From: CAZYTO01 sp964650405
GTDB taxonomy: Bacteria; Acidobacteriota; Thermoanaerobaculia; Gp7-AA8
Length of the DNA stretch: 29,188 nt
Assembly: GCA_964650405.1 (NCBI GenBank)
Contig: CAZYTO010000025.1
Span: forward strand, 1 to 29,188
Direction of reading: 5' to 3'
Shown: piece after piece, positions 1 through 7,930 of the stretch
How the letters are laid out: the number at the start of each line of letters is the position of its first letter
How positions within the stretch are numbered: the stretch's first letter is position 1
Notes under the pieces: model-generated
Databases searched by the model: none
What the model was told of the DNA's origin: nothing
Seen by the model: the letters and a program-made list of their open reading frames with translations, nothing else
Made by a program: the position numbers and the translations under genes

Positions 1-421
1 GCTGTACGGGGGGGGGGGCGCCGTGGAAGGAGGGCGCCGGCGGACCGCAGGGGTAGAGGTCGGGAAACGGCCGCAAGGTGACGTTCACCGAGCGGATGCC
101 GCCGCCGACAGGCGTGGAGAGCGGGCCCTTGATCGACACGCGGTAGTGGGCGACGGCGTCCAGTGTCTCCTGCGGAAGGTATTCGGTGAACTGCGCCTGG
201 GCTTTGTCGCCGGCGAAGACTTCGTACCAGTGGATTTTCCGCTTCCCGCCGTAGACCTTGGCCACGGTTCCGTCCACGACGTGCTGCGTGGCGCGCCAGA
301 TGTCGGGCCCGGTGCCGTCGCCTTCGATGTACGGAACGATCGGGTCATCGGGAACGTCGATGACGCCGTTGCTGTAGCCGATGCGCGTGCCCGAGGCGGG
401 CTTTTGGAAGCGGTCTGTCAT
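1..421 (-). CDS. icd: NADP-dependent isocitrate dehydrogenase, N-terminal part (gene runs off window)
   Basis: The product would oxidatively decarboxylate isocitrate to 2-oxoglutarate in the TCA cycle. From the start at 421 the protein shows the family's N-terminal strand with the PIVPYIEGDGTGPD motif, then VSIKGPLSTPVGGGIRSVNV, both hallmarks of the E. coli-type enzyme. About 140 residues are present; the rest lies beyond the window. Past roughly residue 120 the protein becomes proline-rich and loses the expected DLY-C-RPVRY-type pattern, although DLY and C are still in place. That loss coincides with a run of 10 G on the plus strand and looks like sequence error rather than biology. No clear Shine-Dalgarno site precedes the start. 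Family assignment is sure; the last 25 residues are not trustworthy. Confidence 0.9.
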   Translation of the reverse strand, partial: MTDRFQKPASGTRIGYSNGVIDVPDDPIVPYIEGDGTGPDIWRATQHVVDGTVAKVYGGKRKIHWYEVFAGDKAQAQFTEYLPQETLDAVAHYRVSIKGPLSTPVGGGIRSVNVTLRPFPDLYPCGPPAPSFHGAPPPVQ

Positions 422-471
422 AGCGGGCCGGGACTCTATCAAAAGCAGACGAGGTGAAGGGCGCTAAAGCG

Positions 472-572
472 GAAGGGCGAAGGGCGAAGGATGAAGGGCG
501 AAGGAGAGGCGGCGATCATGTGGACCGGTGGGCACCATCACCGACTTCTGCCTTCTGACTTCTGCCTTTGAT
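472..572. repeat. Heptamer array GAAGGGC x5 followed by CTTCTGC x3
   Basis: Five uninterrupted 7-nt units (consensus GAAGGGC) fill 472-506. After a 38-nt spacer, three units of CTTCTGC/CTTCTGA fill 545-565, ending next to the stop codon of the TonB-C gene at 572. The two arrays are partly complementary (GAAGG against CCTTC), so an RNA from this gap could fold on itself. It lies between two minus-strand genes. Confidence 0.7.
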
Positions 573-1615
573 TATGGCGTCAGCCGGAAGTTCACCGTCA
601 CGGTGTAGTACACGTCGATCGGTTCGCCGTGATACGTGGCGGGGCGGAAGTGCCACTGCTGGACGGCTTCACGGGCGGCGTCGCCGAGGCCGTAGGGGAG
701 ATCCTTGATGATCTCGACGTTGTCGATGGTGCCGTCGCGGCGGACGATGCCGCGGACGACGACGGCGCCGGCCACGTTGGAGCGCCGCGCCATGAGCGGG
801 TAGCGCGGAACGACACGTTCGGTCTCTTCCGGCTGCGTGCCGCCGGGAGGGACGGCCGGGTAGACGCCGGTGCGCTCGGAGGGGATCGGAGTCACGGGCT
901 GCGGCGCCGGCTCGGGCGTGGGGGCGCCGGTCGCGGTGGCCTGCGTCTCCGTTGGTGCCGGTTCCGAGGTTGCGGTCGTTTCGGTCGTCGACGTCGAATC
1001 GGTGTGCACATCGAGCTGCCGGCCGGCGGCGCTGACATCGATGGCGTCGACGTCGGCGTAGGCGATCTGGCCGTCGTGCTCGATGGCGTAGAAATCGTGA
1101 TCGCGGGTATAGATCCTGACCTGCGTGTCCGGCGTGAGCTCGCCGATGACGGGATAGAAGATGCCCGGGCCGCCGTAGAGCGGGGCGCGCTCGCTGACGA
1201 TGCCGCCGAGGACGGGCAGCTTGCGGATGGCGCCGTAGCGGGCCAGGCGGCGCTCGCGCTCCGAGGTCCGCTCCAGCGAATTGCGCTCCACCCAGCCGAC
1301 GAGATTGTCGCTGTCCTGCACGCGCGCCCATTCGCCGCGATCCTCCAGCACGATCAGCTTCTCGCCCTGCTCCTCCGTCGCCACGACGGCAGCTTTGGCG
1401 TTCGGCTCCGTGCGCAACCGCACGTGCAGCGGGACGACCGACAGCGTCTCCGCCTGCGCGGACGCCGGCCCGTTGCGGCGGCCGCTGTTGAGGACGATCA
1501 GCGCCAGCAGCGTGAAGAAGACCACGGCCAGGACGATGACCACGAGCAGACCGCGTGCGTGCCGCGTGGCCAGCGACGCTCCCGTTCCCTTTCCTGCCTG
1601 CCCGCTATTCGTCAA
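572..1615 (-). CDS. Membrane-anchored SH3b and TonB C-terminal domain protein
   Basis: The 347-aa protein has a short basic cytoplasmic N-terminus, one membrane helix at about residues 22-46, and then a periplasmic part. Residues about 55-115 resemble a bacterial SH3 domain (LRTEPNAKAAVVATEEQGEKL, then a GWVERNSLE ending), with a second SH3-like stretch at about 130-190. A Thr/Pro/Ala-rich linker follows. The last 85 residues are a TonB C-terminal domain (AGAVVVRGIVRRDGTIDNVEI and AVQQWHFRPATYHGEPIDV). This order suggests a cell-wall-contacting protein with a TonB-like partner-binding end, but without ExbB/ExbD nearby I cannot say that it powers uptake. A plus-strand 334-aa reading frame over it is a shadow. 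Confidence 0.8.
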   Translation of the reverse strand: MTNSGQAGKGTGASLATRHARGLLVVIVLAVVFFTLLALIVLNSGRRNGPASAQAETLSVVPLHVRLRTEPNAKAAVVATEEQGEKLIVLEDRGEWARVQDSDNLVGWVERNSLERTSERERRLARYGAIRKLPVLGGIVSERAPLYGGPGIFYPVIGELTPDTQVRIYTRDHDFYAIEHDGQIAYADVDAIDVSAAGRQLDVHTDSTSTTETTATSEPAPTETQATATGAPTPEPAPQPVTPIPSERTGVYPAVPPGGTQPEETERVVPRYPLMARRSNVAGAVVVRGIVRRDGTIDNVEIIKDLPYGLGDAAREAVQQWHFRPATYHGEPIDVYYTVTVNFRLTP

Positions 1616-1633
1616 GTTTGTCCTAAGTACTGA

Positions 1634-1690
1634 AGTGGTTAGTGGTTAGGCGGTTGAGCCGTAACCACTTCCCTCTAACCACTAACCACT
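1634..1690. repeat. GTGGTTA/TAACCAC heptamer inverted repeat
   Basis: Two GTGGTTA units (1635-1648) face three TAACCAC units (1662-1668, 1676-1682, 1683-1689). Positions 1634-1649 and 1675-1690 are perfect 16-bp inverted arms around a 25-nt loop. The right arm runs into the argF stop codon. The RNA hairpin could end transcription or protect the 3' end of argF mRNA, but there is no T tract. Confidence 0.75.
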
Positions 1691-2619
1691 CACTTCTTCA
1701 TCAAGGCAACCATGATCGCCTTCTGCACGTGCAAACGGTTCTCCGCTTCGTCGTAGATGACCGACTGCGGGCCGTCGATGACTTCCGCCGCCACTTCTTC
1801 GCCGCGGTGGGCGGGGAGGCAATGCAGGAAGATGGCATCCTTGCTGGCCAGCGACATGACCCGCGTGTCGACGATCCAGCCGGCGAAGTCCTTCTGCCGC
1901 TTCTCAGCCTCGGCCTCCTGCCCCATCGACGCCCAGACGTCGGTCTCGACGATGTGCGCGCCGCGCACGGCTTCTTCGATCGACTCGGTGACGATCACTT
2001 TCGTGCCGGCCGCGTCGGCGTCGGCCTGGGCCTTAGCGACGACCGACATATCGGGCTTGTAGCCGGCCGGCGTGGCCACGGCGATGTCCATCCCCAGCTT
2101 CGAGGCGCCGAACATCAGGGAGTGGGCCATGTTGTTGCCGTCGCCGATGTAGGCGACCTTGCGCCCCTTGAGGTTGCCGAGCCTCTCCCAGGCCGTGAAG
2201 TAGTCGGCCAGGACCTGGCAGGGATGGGAGAGGTCGGTGAGGCCGTTGATGACCGGCACGGTGGCGTACTCGGCGAGGTCGGTCACGGTCTTGTGGGCGA
2301 ACGTCCGGGCCATGATGCCGTTGACGTAGCGTGAGAGCACCTTGGCGGTGTCGTAGATCGGCTCGCCGCGCCCGAGCTGGATGTCGCGAGAAGACAGGAA
2401 GAGGGCGTGCCCGCCGAGCTGGAACATCCCCACTTCGAAGGACACGCGGGTGCGCGTCGACGATTTCTCGAAGATCATGGCCAGCGTCTGTCCGGCCAGG
2501 GCGGTGTGGTAGTTCTGGGGCTTCTGCTTGAGGTGGCGGGCCAGCTCGAAGAGCTCCTGCACTTCGGCGGCGGTGTAGTCGTGAATCTCGATGAAGTCTT
2601 TGTGTCGCATGGCCGGCAC
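1690..2619 (-). CDS. argF: Ornithine carbamoyltransferase
   Basis: The enzyme transfers the carbamoyl group from carbamoyl phosphate to ornithine, giving citrulline in arginine synthesis; it is cytosolic and normally trimeric. The 309-aa product has the usual length. It carries the carbamoyl-phosphate loop STRTR at residues 54-58, HPCQ at 132-135, the ornithine-binding DVWASMG at about 227-233 and HCLPAHRGEE from 266. These motifs separate it from aspartate carbamoyltransferase. The start could also be the Met at residue 4, since MRHKDF is the usual beginning of such proteins. No other arg gene is visible in the window, so the gene is not in an arginine operon here. A heptamer repeat borders each side. 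Confidence 0.96.
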   Translation of the reverse strand: MPAMRHKDFIEIHDYTAAEVQELFELARHLKQKPQNYHTALAGQTLAMIFEKSSTRTRVSFEVGMFQLGGHALFLSSRDIQLGRGEPIYDTAKVLSRYVNGIMARTFAHKTVTDLAEYATVPVINGLTDLSHPCQVLADYFTAWERLGNLKGRKVAYIGDGNNMAHSLMFGASKLGMDIAVATPAGYKPDMSVVAKAQADADAAGTKVIVTESIEEAVRGAHIVETDVWASMGQEAEAEKRQKDFAGWIVDTRVMSLASKDAIFLHCLPAHRGEEVAAEVIDGPQSVIYDEAENRLHVQKAIMVALMKK

Positions 2620-2664
2620 ATGCTAACGGAGGCGAGCGGGAAACGGGGAGCGGGAGCACGGGGG

Positions 2665-2729
2665 CGGGTGACGGGTGACGGGTACCGGGTACCGAGGTGT
2701 CGGGGTATCGGGTATCGGGTTACGGGTAT
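2665..2729. repeat. Degenerate CGGGTNN heptamer array
   Basis: Nine tandem units begin with CGGG or a close variant: CGGGTGA twice, CGGGTAC twice, a divergent CGAGGTG, then CGGGGTAT, CGGGTAT, CGGGTTA and CGGGTAT. The phase is 7 nt except for two single-base insertions. It fills most of the gap between the argF start and the end of the next minus-strand gene. Confidence 0.7.
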
Positions 2730-2734
2730 CACAT

Positions 2735-2752
2735 CGGGCGCGCTCGCGCCCG
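2735..2752 (-). terminator. GC-rich hairpin just after the 2756-3541 gene
   Basis: CGGGCGCG and CGCGCCCG form a perfect 8-bp inverted repeat with a 2-nt centre (in practice a 4-nt loop). It starts three bases past the stop codon at 2756-2758 of the minus-strand membrane protein gene. The position fits a terminator or mRNA-end hairpin, but no run of T follows. Confidence 0.4.
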
Positions 2753-2755
2753 GCT

Positions 2756-3541
2756 TCATGACCGCACGTGCGCCAGCGGATCGACGCTCTTCATCCGATT
2801 CGCGCCGACGCCGAGAGACTCAAGTGATTCGAGCAGCAGCAGGACATTCGGCACCTTGTCGGAGCGCACGGTCACCAGGCTGAAGAACTTCCCCTCCTTC
2901 TTGATACTGAGCATCTGGCCGGCGAGCTCGGCGAAGGCGATCTCGCGCAGCGGCACGGCTTCCTTCGACTTCCACTGGAGCTCTCGCGCCGAGAGGCGGA
3001 TCGGTCCAAACTCCACTCCCGTGCTGGCCAGGGCGTTGGTGATGCGCGGCCTCAGTTGCTCGTGGGCCGCCGCGATGATGATGCCGATGGCCTCGTAGGC
3101 GTTCTTCGTCGAGGAGGTGACGCGGATCTTCGTGCCGTCGTTGCCGATGAGGTCGAGGATCAGGTTGGTGGTGGCCTTCCGCCCGCCGACGCGGTTGGCG
3201 ATGCCGATCACGATCACGCCGAGGAGGCCGTGGCCCGCGCCCTGCGAAGGGACGGCGCGGTAGCGGTACTCCTTCACATTGCGCCACTCGATCTCCTTCA
3301 CGCCGAAGATCGTGGTGCGCCGGACTCCGTCGTCGTGGATCGTCAGGATCGTCTTGCCGATCATCCACCAGATCGCGACGTCGAGGGCCAGGATGGCCGC
3401 GACGGACGCGATGACGATCGGCGTCCACTCGCCCTGGGAGATGATCAGGGGAACGCTGGCGGCGAAGAGAAAGAGGATGGTGAGAGCGACACGCGCGACA
3501 TACGACTGCCGATACGTCTCCCGCGGCGGCGAAACGATCAT
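2756..3541 (-). CDS. Membrane protein with PH-like soluble part, unknown function
   Basis: I chose the start at 3541 (MIVSPPRE) because AGGAGG lies 6 nt upstream; the open frame continues further but runs into a heptamer repeat. The 261-aa protein has two membrane helices near the N-terminus (about residues 17-36 and 41-62). A long soluble region follows, starting LTIHDDGVRRTTIFGVKEIEWRNV. That pattern is common in membrane-bound PH-like proteins of unknown role, possibly the DUF6585 group, from memory and unsure. No catalytic motif is visible. It lies between argF and a divergent plus-strand gene and gives no operon clue. Confidence 0.7.
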   Translation of the reverse strand: MIVSPPRETYRQSYVARVALTILFLFAASVPLIISQGEWTPIVIASVAAILALDVAIWWMIGKTILTIHDDGVRRTTIFGVKEIEWRNVKEYRYRAVPSQGAGHGLLGVIVIGIANRVGGRKATTNLILDLIGNDGTKIRVTSSTKNAYEAIGIIIAAAHEQLRPRITNALASTGVEFGPIRLSARELQWKSKEAVPLREIAFAELAGQMLSIKKEGKFFSLVTVRSDKVPNVLLLLESLESLGVGANRMKSVDPLAHVRS

Positions 3542-3611
3542 GGACGGCCTCCTGTGATGGCGTGATTCGAGCGTACCGGCGCCAGCAGGCCACGTCAACC
3601 CAAGAGACCTC

Positions 3612-3679
3612 GGCACTCGGCACTCGGCACTCGGCACTCCGGCACCCGCTCGCCACGCTCAGATATCATTCCGGCACTC
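3612..3679. repeat. GGCACTC heptamer array
   Basis: Four perfect GGCACTC units fill 3612-3639, a degenerate unit follows at 3641-3647, and another exact copy lies at 3673-3679, two bases before the ATG of the next gene. The array sits between two divergent genes, unlike most others in this window. Its reverse complement, GAGTGCC, is the unit of the array at 12181-12222. Confidence 0.75.
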
Positions 3680-3681
3680 CC

Positions 3682-4140
3682 ATGTCGTACCAGGTCCCGA
3701 TGAGCGAGGTCGCGGTGACGGTGGCCATTACCGGCGCCGAGGCGGAGGAGCACTTCGTCTACCTCCACCCGCATTCCGAGTACCGCGAAGGGCCTGAGAC
3801 GATGTCGGACTATCTCAACAGCCCGCGCCGCTTCTTCCCGATGGTCCTGCAAGGGGCGCCGCGCATGATCAACCGCGATCAGATCCTGTGGGTCCGTTAC
3901 GAAAAACTCCCCGGCCCCGTGGAAGCGGACACGGATGCCACGATCGTCGAAAAGCTGACCATCCTCGAGCTGACCGACGGCACGCGCATCGAAGGCACCA
4001 TCCCCATCGACCGCCCCCGCGAGCAGTCCCGCGTCTCCGACGTCCTCAACGACCCGCGCGAGATGTTCGTCCGCATCGACGACGAGAACGAGACGTATTA
4101 CGTGAACAAGACGTTCATCCGGGTGGTGATCCCGAGGTAG
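3682..4140 (+). CDS. 152-aa protein with an internal duplication, unknown function
   Basis: I do not recognise this protein with confidence. The chosen start (MSYQVPMSEVAV) lacks a good Shine-Dalgarno site and sits directly after a GGCACTC repeat unit, so the Met at residue 7 is an alternative. Two similar segments are visible. One is SDYLNSPRRFFPMV, followed by INRDQILWVRYE at about residues 42-75. The other is SDVLNDPREMFVRI, followed by VNKTFIRVVIPR at about 117-152. Both have the form S-D-x-L-N-x-P-R-x-x-F followed by a hydrophobic strand. There is no signal peptide or membrane helix. It could be a small beta-barrel regulator-like protein, but that is a guess. Confidence 0.7.
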   Translation: MSYQVPMSEVAVTVAITGAEAEEHFVYLHPHSEYREGPETMSDYLNSPRRFFPMVLQGAPRMINRDQILWVRYEKLPGPVEADTDATIVEKLTILELTDGTRIEGTIPIDRPREQSRVSDVLNDPREMFVRIDDENETYYVNKTFIRVVIPR

Positions 4141-4230
4141 AAGGCTCGAAGGCTGGAAGGTTGAAAGGCTGAAAGGGCTGTACTCGGTTTTCCTTTAAGC
4201 CTTCCAGCCTCTCGCCCTTAAGCCTTCAGC
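4140..4230. repeat. GAAGGCTG octamer array with complementary arm between convergent genes
   Basis: Five units of about 8 nt (GAAGGCTC, GAAGGCTG, GAAGGTTG, AAAGGCTG, AAAGGGCTG) start at the last base of the upstream stop codon and run to 4180. From 4193 to 4230 the opposite sense appears (TTAAGCCTTCCAGCCT, then TTAAGCCTTCAGC). The two halves can pair over most of their length, giving one long hairpin between two convergent genes. A T-rich spacer (GGTTTTCCTTT, 4187-4195) lies in the loop. A bidirectional transcription end is the simplest role. Confidence 0.75.
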
Positions 4231-4231
4231 A

Positions 4232-5845
4232 CTACGGTACCGTCGTCGCGTTCAGCCCCACTGCCTTCTCGATCTTCCGCACGGGGGCGATCTTGCCTTC
4301 CAGCATGTTGTCGAACACGTTCCAGTTGAACAGGCCGTCGTCACTGCGCGGCTCGAGCAGGTAGAACGCCAGGCGGGCCAGGGGCTGGTCCATCCGGACG
4401 ATGTACGTACCGGCGGGGAATGTTTCGGTGCGCCCCCTCCACTTGCCGGTGAGGGTGAGCTCCTTGTGCTTCTGGAACTCGTGCTCGGCATGCGCGGCGT
4501 CGCTGATGACGAACTGCTCGACTTCCAGTTTCGTCTCGCCGGTGAGCGTCTCCACGACGATCCCGTGCGTCCGGAGGGTGCGGATGGCGTCCTGGGCCTG
4601 GGAGTCGACGACGTAGGCGTACGGCACGTCGCTCTTTTCAGTCGGTGCAAAGATGCCGTAGTCGGTCATCTTCATCGGCACGATCTCGCCCGTGCGCTGG
4701 ATCAGACCCTTCTCCGTCCATGGATCAGGGGTGCCGTGTCCCTGCTCGGCCGGCACGCTGCGCTCCCACAGGATCTGCGTCTCCTTCCAGGGCTTGATCT
4801 CGAAGCGCACGCCGAGCTTGCGCAGCTTGCCGCGGCGGATCTGCTCGTCGGCCTTCGCGGCGATCTTCTGCATCCTCCTACCGTTGCTCTTCACCGCCGT
4901 GAGGATCTCGTGCAGGAACTCGTACGTGACCTCGACGCGCCCCCGGAAGTCTAGGTAGCTGTAAGCCTCGGAGAGGATGGTGAAACGGTTGCGCAGGCCG
5001 GCGTAGTTGTTGCCGAAGCGCGGCCGGCAGTCGAAGGTGTACCACCCTTTCTCCGGCGAGAGCTGATCGACGAAGTTGCCGTAGTAGTACGTCTCCCGGT
5101 TGTGGCGCTTCCGCATGGCGGCGCGGATCTCCGGCAGGAGCGTGGCGCGCTCGAAGTCGATGAGACTCTCCGAGGCGTTCGGCGTGAGCATCGGCGCATA
5201 CGTCAGCGCGTAGCCGTGGTACGAGCCGTTGGTGGTGTGCAGATCGACCGTGATGAGGGGATCCCACCGGTCCAGCACGTTGTGGATGAGCCCGCGCGCC
5301 TCGGGGGTCTCGAGCTTCATGTAGTCGCGGTTGAGGTCGAGCCCCTGCCCGTTCTCGCGCACGCCCACGCCGTGCTCGGGGCCGTGCTGGGTCTTGCGGT
5401 GCTCGGTGGAGATGGGCTCGTTGCCGTCGGCGTTGTAGATCGGCGCCACGAGGATGATCAGCTCGTCGCGCAGCTTCCGGTGTGACGAGACGAGATCGCG
5501 CAGGAGCATCTGCGCGGCTTCTTTCCCCTCCACTTCGCCAGCATGGATGTTGGCCATGATGAACACGACCGGCAGGCCAGTGGCCCGCGCGCTGGCCGGA
5601 TCGACGACGCCCGGCGGTCCGGCGATGACGAGCGGCAGCGTCCGCCCCTCGTTCGTCGTGGCGAATGTCTCGATGCGGATGACGGCGTCCGCGCGCTGGA
5701 CGGCCGCCACGAAGGCCATTACGTCGTCGTAGCGCGAGGTGGAGAGGTAGTGACTCGATTCGGCGGTGGTCTGAGGAAGGGCCGGGGACTGTGCCATGAG
5801 GACCTCACTTGTCAGGAGAAAGAGAGTAACGATCGCCGCTCGCAT
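4232..5845 (-). CDS. Secreted M14-family zinc carboxypeptidase
   Basis: The 537-aa protein begins with a signal peptide (about residues 1-18, cut near AQS), so it is exported. The M14 zinc ligands are visible: HAGE at 101-104 (HxxE) and His203 in DLHTTNG. GLDLNRDYMK at about 168-177 has the substrate-side Asn-Arg pair, and a later EAYSYLDFRGRVEV lies where the catalytic region ends. The C-terminal 200 residues carry no domain I recognise, and the total is longer than a plain carboxypeptidase. The start overlaps the end of the MBL gene by 41 nt in another frame, so translation is probably coupled. It is the last gene of the minus-strand operon that starts at 8556. Confidence 0.9.
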   Translation of the reverse strand: MRAAIVTLFLLTSEVLMAQSPALPQTTAESSHYLSTSRYDDVMAFVAAVQRADAVIRIETFATTNEGRTLPLVIAGPPGVVDPASARATGLPVVFIMANIHAGEVEGKEAAQMLLRDLVSSHRKLRDELIILVAPIYNADGNEPISTEHRKTQHGPEHGVGVRENGQGLDLNRDYMKLETPEARGLIHNVLDRWDPLITVDLHTTNGSYHGYALTYAPMLTPNASESLIDFERATLLPEIRAAMRKRHNRETYYYGNFVDQLSPEKGWYTFDCRPRFGNNYAGLRNRFTILSEAYSYLDFRGRVEVTYEFLHEILTAVKSNGRRMQKIAAKADEQIRRGKLRKLGVRFEIKPWKETQILWERSVPAEQGHGTPDPWTEKGLIQRTGEIVPMKMTDYGIFAPTEKSDVPYAYVVDSQAQDAIRTLRTHGIVVETLTGETKLEVEQFVISDAAHAEHEFQKHKELTLTGKWRGRTETFPAGTYIVRMDQPLARLAFYLLEPRSDDGLFNWNVFDNMLEGKIAPVRKIEKAVGLNATTVP

Positions 5846-6557
5846 GCACGCGACCCTCCTCGGTCAGTTTGATGAGATGCGCCGTGAGCTGGATTTCCGC
5901 CGCGCCGGTCAGGCGCGGATCGAGGTCAGGGTAAATGCGCCGGCGCATTTCGGCGAGCGTTTCGTCGCCGGCGGCCAGGGCCGCGAGCACCTGCCGCTCC
6001 CGCTCGCGGCGGTGGGCAAGGTACTCGTCGATCAGCGCGACGGCATCGTCACGGGTCGGCCCGTGCGCCGGATGGATGCGCTTCGGGCTCAGCGCCCGGA
6101 GCTTCTCCAGGGAGCGGAGGTAGTCGCCCATGTGCCCGTCCGGCGGAAAGATCGCCGTCGTCCCGAAGCCGAGGATCGTGTCGCCGCTGAAGAGATCGCC
6201 GGCAGCGGTGAGATAGCAGACGTGCTCGGCTGTGTGGCCGGGCGTGGCGACCACTTCCAGGCCTTCGACGACGTCACCGTCCGCGACGACCGTGTCCGTC
6301 TCCGCCAGGACGTCGCGCGGGGCGACGATCCGCGCACCGGTCCGCTCCCGGAGCGGCAGCGCACCGGGCGCATGGTCGCCGTGGCGATGGGTGATGAAGA
6401 TCGTGGCCAGCTTCGGCATCGCCGCGGCGACGGCCTCGACGTGCGAGTCGATGGCCGGTCCCGGGTCGATCACCGCCGTCTCGCCGAGCAGGTACGTCCG
6501 CGTCCCGTCGAGGGTGAACGGGCCGGGATTCGGAGCGGTGATGGAGCGGATGTTCAT
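5805..6557 (-). CDS. MBL-fold hydrolase with C-terminal winged-helix-like tail (LACTB2-like)
   Basis: The start at 6557 (MNIRSITAPNPGPFTLDG) is fixed by an ATGA overlap with the upstream gene. The 250-aa protein has the metallo-beta-lactamase motifs THRHGDH at 56-62, then GHTAEH, SGDTILG and PAHGP, which together bind two metal ions. After about residue 185 a helical region (LAEMRRRIYPDLDPRLTGAAEIQLTAHL, split around 20 residues) resembles the winged-helix tail of LACTB2-type proteins. Members act on thioesters, lactams, glyoxalase-type substrates or single-stranded RNA; the sequence does not decide between these. It sits in an operon with a Nudix enzyme and an M14 peptidase. Confidence 0.9.
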   Translation of the reverse strand: MNIRSITAPNPGPFTLDGTRTYLLGETAVIDPGPAIDSHVEAVAAAMPKLATIFITHRHGDHAPGALPLRERTGARIVAPRDVLAETDTVVADGDVVEGLEVVATPGHTAEHVCYLTAAGDLFSGDTILGFGTTAIFPPDGHMGDYLRSLEKLRALSPKRIHPAHGPTRDDAVALIDEYLAHRRERERQVLAALAAGDETLAEMRRRIYPDLDPRLTGAAEIQLTAHLIKLTEEGRVHASGDRYSLSPDK

Positions 6558-7930
6558 CGCAGCACTCCGGCCGGAATCCGCGGGAGCGACGAGACCACCT
6601 GGCGTGCCCACGTGAAATGCATGTTCGTGAAGAGCGCGAACGACACGACGACCATCGAGGCCGTGACGAGGAGCCGGCCTGCGGGCCGCCACCGCACCAT
6701 CTCCATGGCCGCGGCGAGGGCGAGAAACGGCATGAGGAAGATCCAGACGCGGGCCGTCTCCGCCTGAAGCAGGCCTGTGATCGCGACGATGAGGGGTGTG
6801 AGAAGGCCGGCGATGACGAGATTCGTGGCCGGCGTACGCTCGCGCCGCGCCAGGAAGGCCGCGGCCGCCAGCACCGGCGCCCAGCCGGCGCCGAGGAAGA
6901 AGTCGAGGAGGTCGAAGGGGATCGTCAGCGGATACGGGCGGCGGAGGTGGGGAAGGATCAGGCGCTGTTGCACCAGCGCGGCGCGGAAGGTCGCCAGGGC
7001 CGGATAGCCCGTGGCCGCCGTGAGCAGGAGGTAGGCCCCGGCGACCGTGATCGCGGCGATGCTGCACGCCACGAGCGCGTTCCGCAGCGTTCGCGTGCGC
7101 ACCGCTTCGAAGAGTGCCAGGAGCACCACGAAGGCCCCAAGAACCAGCATGGCGTACGACATCATCGTCATGACGAACACGATCCCGCCGAACGAGACGG
7201 CCGCCCACTTCGAGCCTTGCAAGGCGCGGGGCCAGGTCGCCAGCAGTCCGCAGGTGAAGACCGCATAGACGATGTCGAATTGCGGAAAGAAGAGCGCCAT
7301 GGCCGGCATGAGCGCCAGGAGAACGCAGGCAAGGATCGCGCCTTCTTCGCCGGCGACGTCTCGGGCGGCGGCGTACATCGCTGCGACCGTGGCCGCCGTG
7401 CCGAGGGCGATCAACACTCCCGCCACGACGGGCGTTGCATTGCCGAAGGCGTGCAGGAGGAGCAGATACGTTAGCACCGGCAGCAGCGGTTTCGTCCGCG
7501 CATGCAGCGGGAAGAACGTGAGCAGCCGGTCGAACTGCGGCACGACGGCCACGCCCGGCTGGCGCTTCTGCAAGTCATTCACCTGCAGCGCGGCCGAGTA
7601 GTAGCTCATGCTGGCCGGGTCGGTCACGATCAGGGAGAGCCGTTGCTCGATCGGGACGCCTGCCAGCGACGCCACCGCGATCTGCAGCGCCACCGCAGAC
7701 AGCGCCGCGAGAACGACCGCGAGCAGACGCCGCTGACTCGCTATGGTCAGCGCCAGGAACGCCGGCGTCGCGGCCAGGGCGAACGCCACCGCAATGGCGG
7801 CGACGTTGGGCCGGCTCGTCCACCGCCACGGCCAATACGGCGGGCCGTTGACTCCCGGCACGTGCAGCCAGACCGTCAGCGCGAAGAGGCACGTGACCGC
7901 GGCAATGATGACGGCGCGGCGCAGACTCAC
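6554..7930 (-). CDS. Polytopic membrane protein, GT-C glycosyltransferase-like
   Basis: The 458-aa protein is almost entirely hydrophobic, with roughly ten membrane helices. After the second or third helix a loop of about 60 residues contains TDPASMSYYSAALQVNDLQ and then HARTKPLLPVLTYLL. The second stretch resembles the H-x(n)-P-P-L loop region that precedes a helix in GT-C enzymes, which move sugars from polyprenyl carriers. I see the hydrophobic pattern and the loop, but no sure catalytic Asp-Asp or Asp-Glu pair at the first loop, so the assignment is tentative. It overlaps the Nudix gene upstream and the MBL gene downstream by 4 nt each. Confidence 0.8.
   Translation of the reverse strand: MSLRRAVIIAAVTCLFALTVWLHVPGVNGPPYWPWRWTSRPNVAAIAVAFALAATPAFLALTIASQRRLLAVVLAALSAVALQIAVASLAGVPIEQRLSLIVTDPASMSYYSAALQVNDLQKRQPGVAVVPQFDRLLTFFPLHARTKPLLPVLTYLLLLHAFGNATPVVAGVLIALGTAATVAAMYAAARDVAGEEGAILACVLLALMPAMALFFPQFDIVYAVFTCGLLATWPRALQGSKWAAVSFGGIVFVMTMMSYAMLVLGAFVVLLALFEAVRTRTLRNALVACSIAAITVAGAYLLLTAATGYPALATFRAALVQQRLILPHLRRPYPLTIPFDLLDFFLGAGWAPVLAAAAFLARRERTPATNLVIAGLLTPLIVAITGLLQAETARVWIFLMPFLALAAAMEMVRWRPAGRLLVTASMVVVSFALFTNMHFTWARQVVSSLPRIPAGVLR

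Noticed and set aside
629..1633. 334-aa plus-strand frame opposite the TonB-C protein
   Set aside because: Low-complexity Gly/Arg/Asp translation typical of a GC-rich antisense frame.
3612..3647. Heptamer arrays as CRISPR repeats
   Set aside because: Units are 7 nt with no spacers and no cas genes are nearby.
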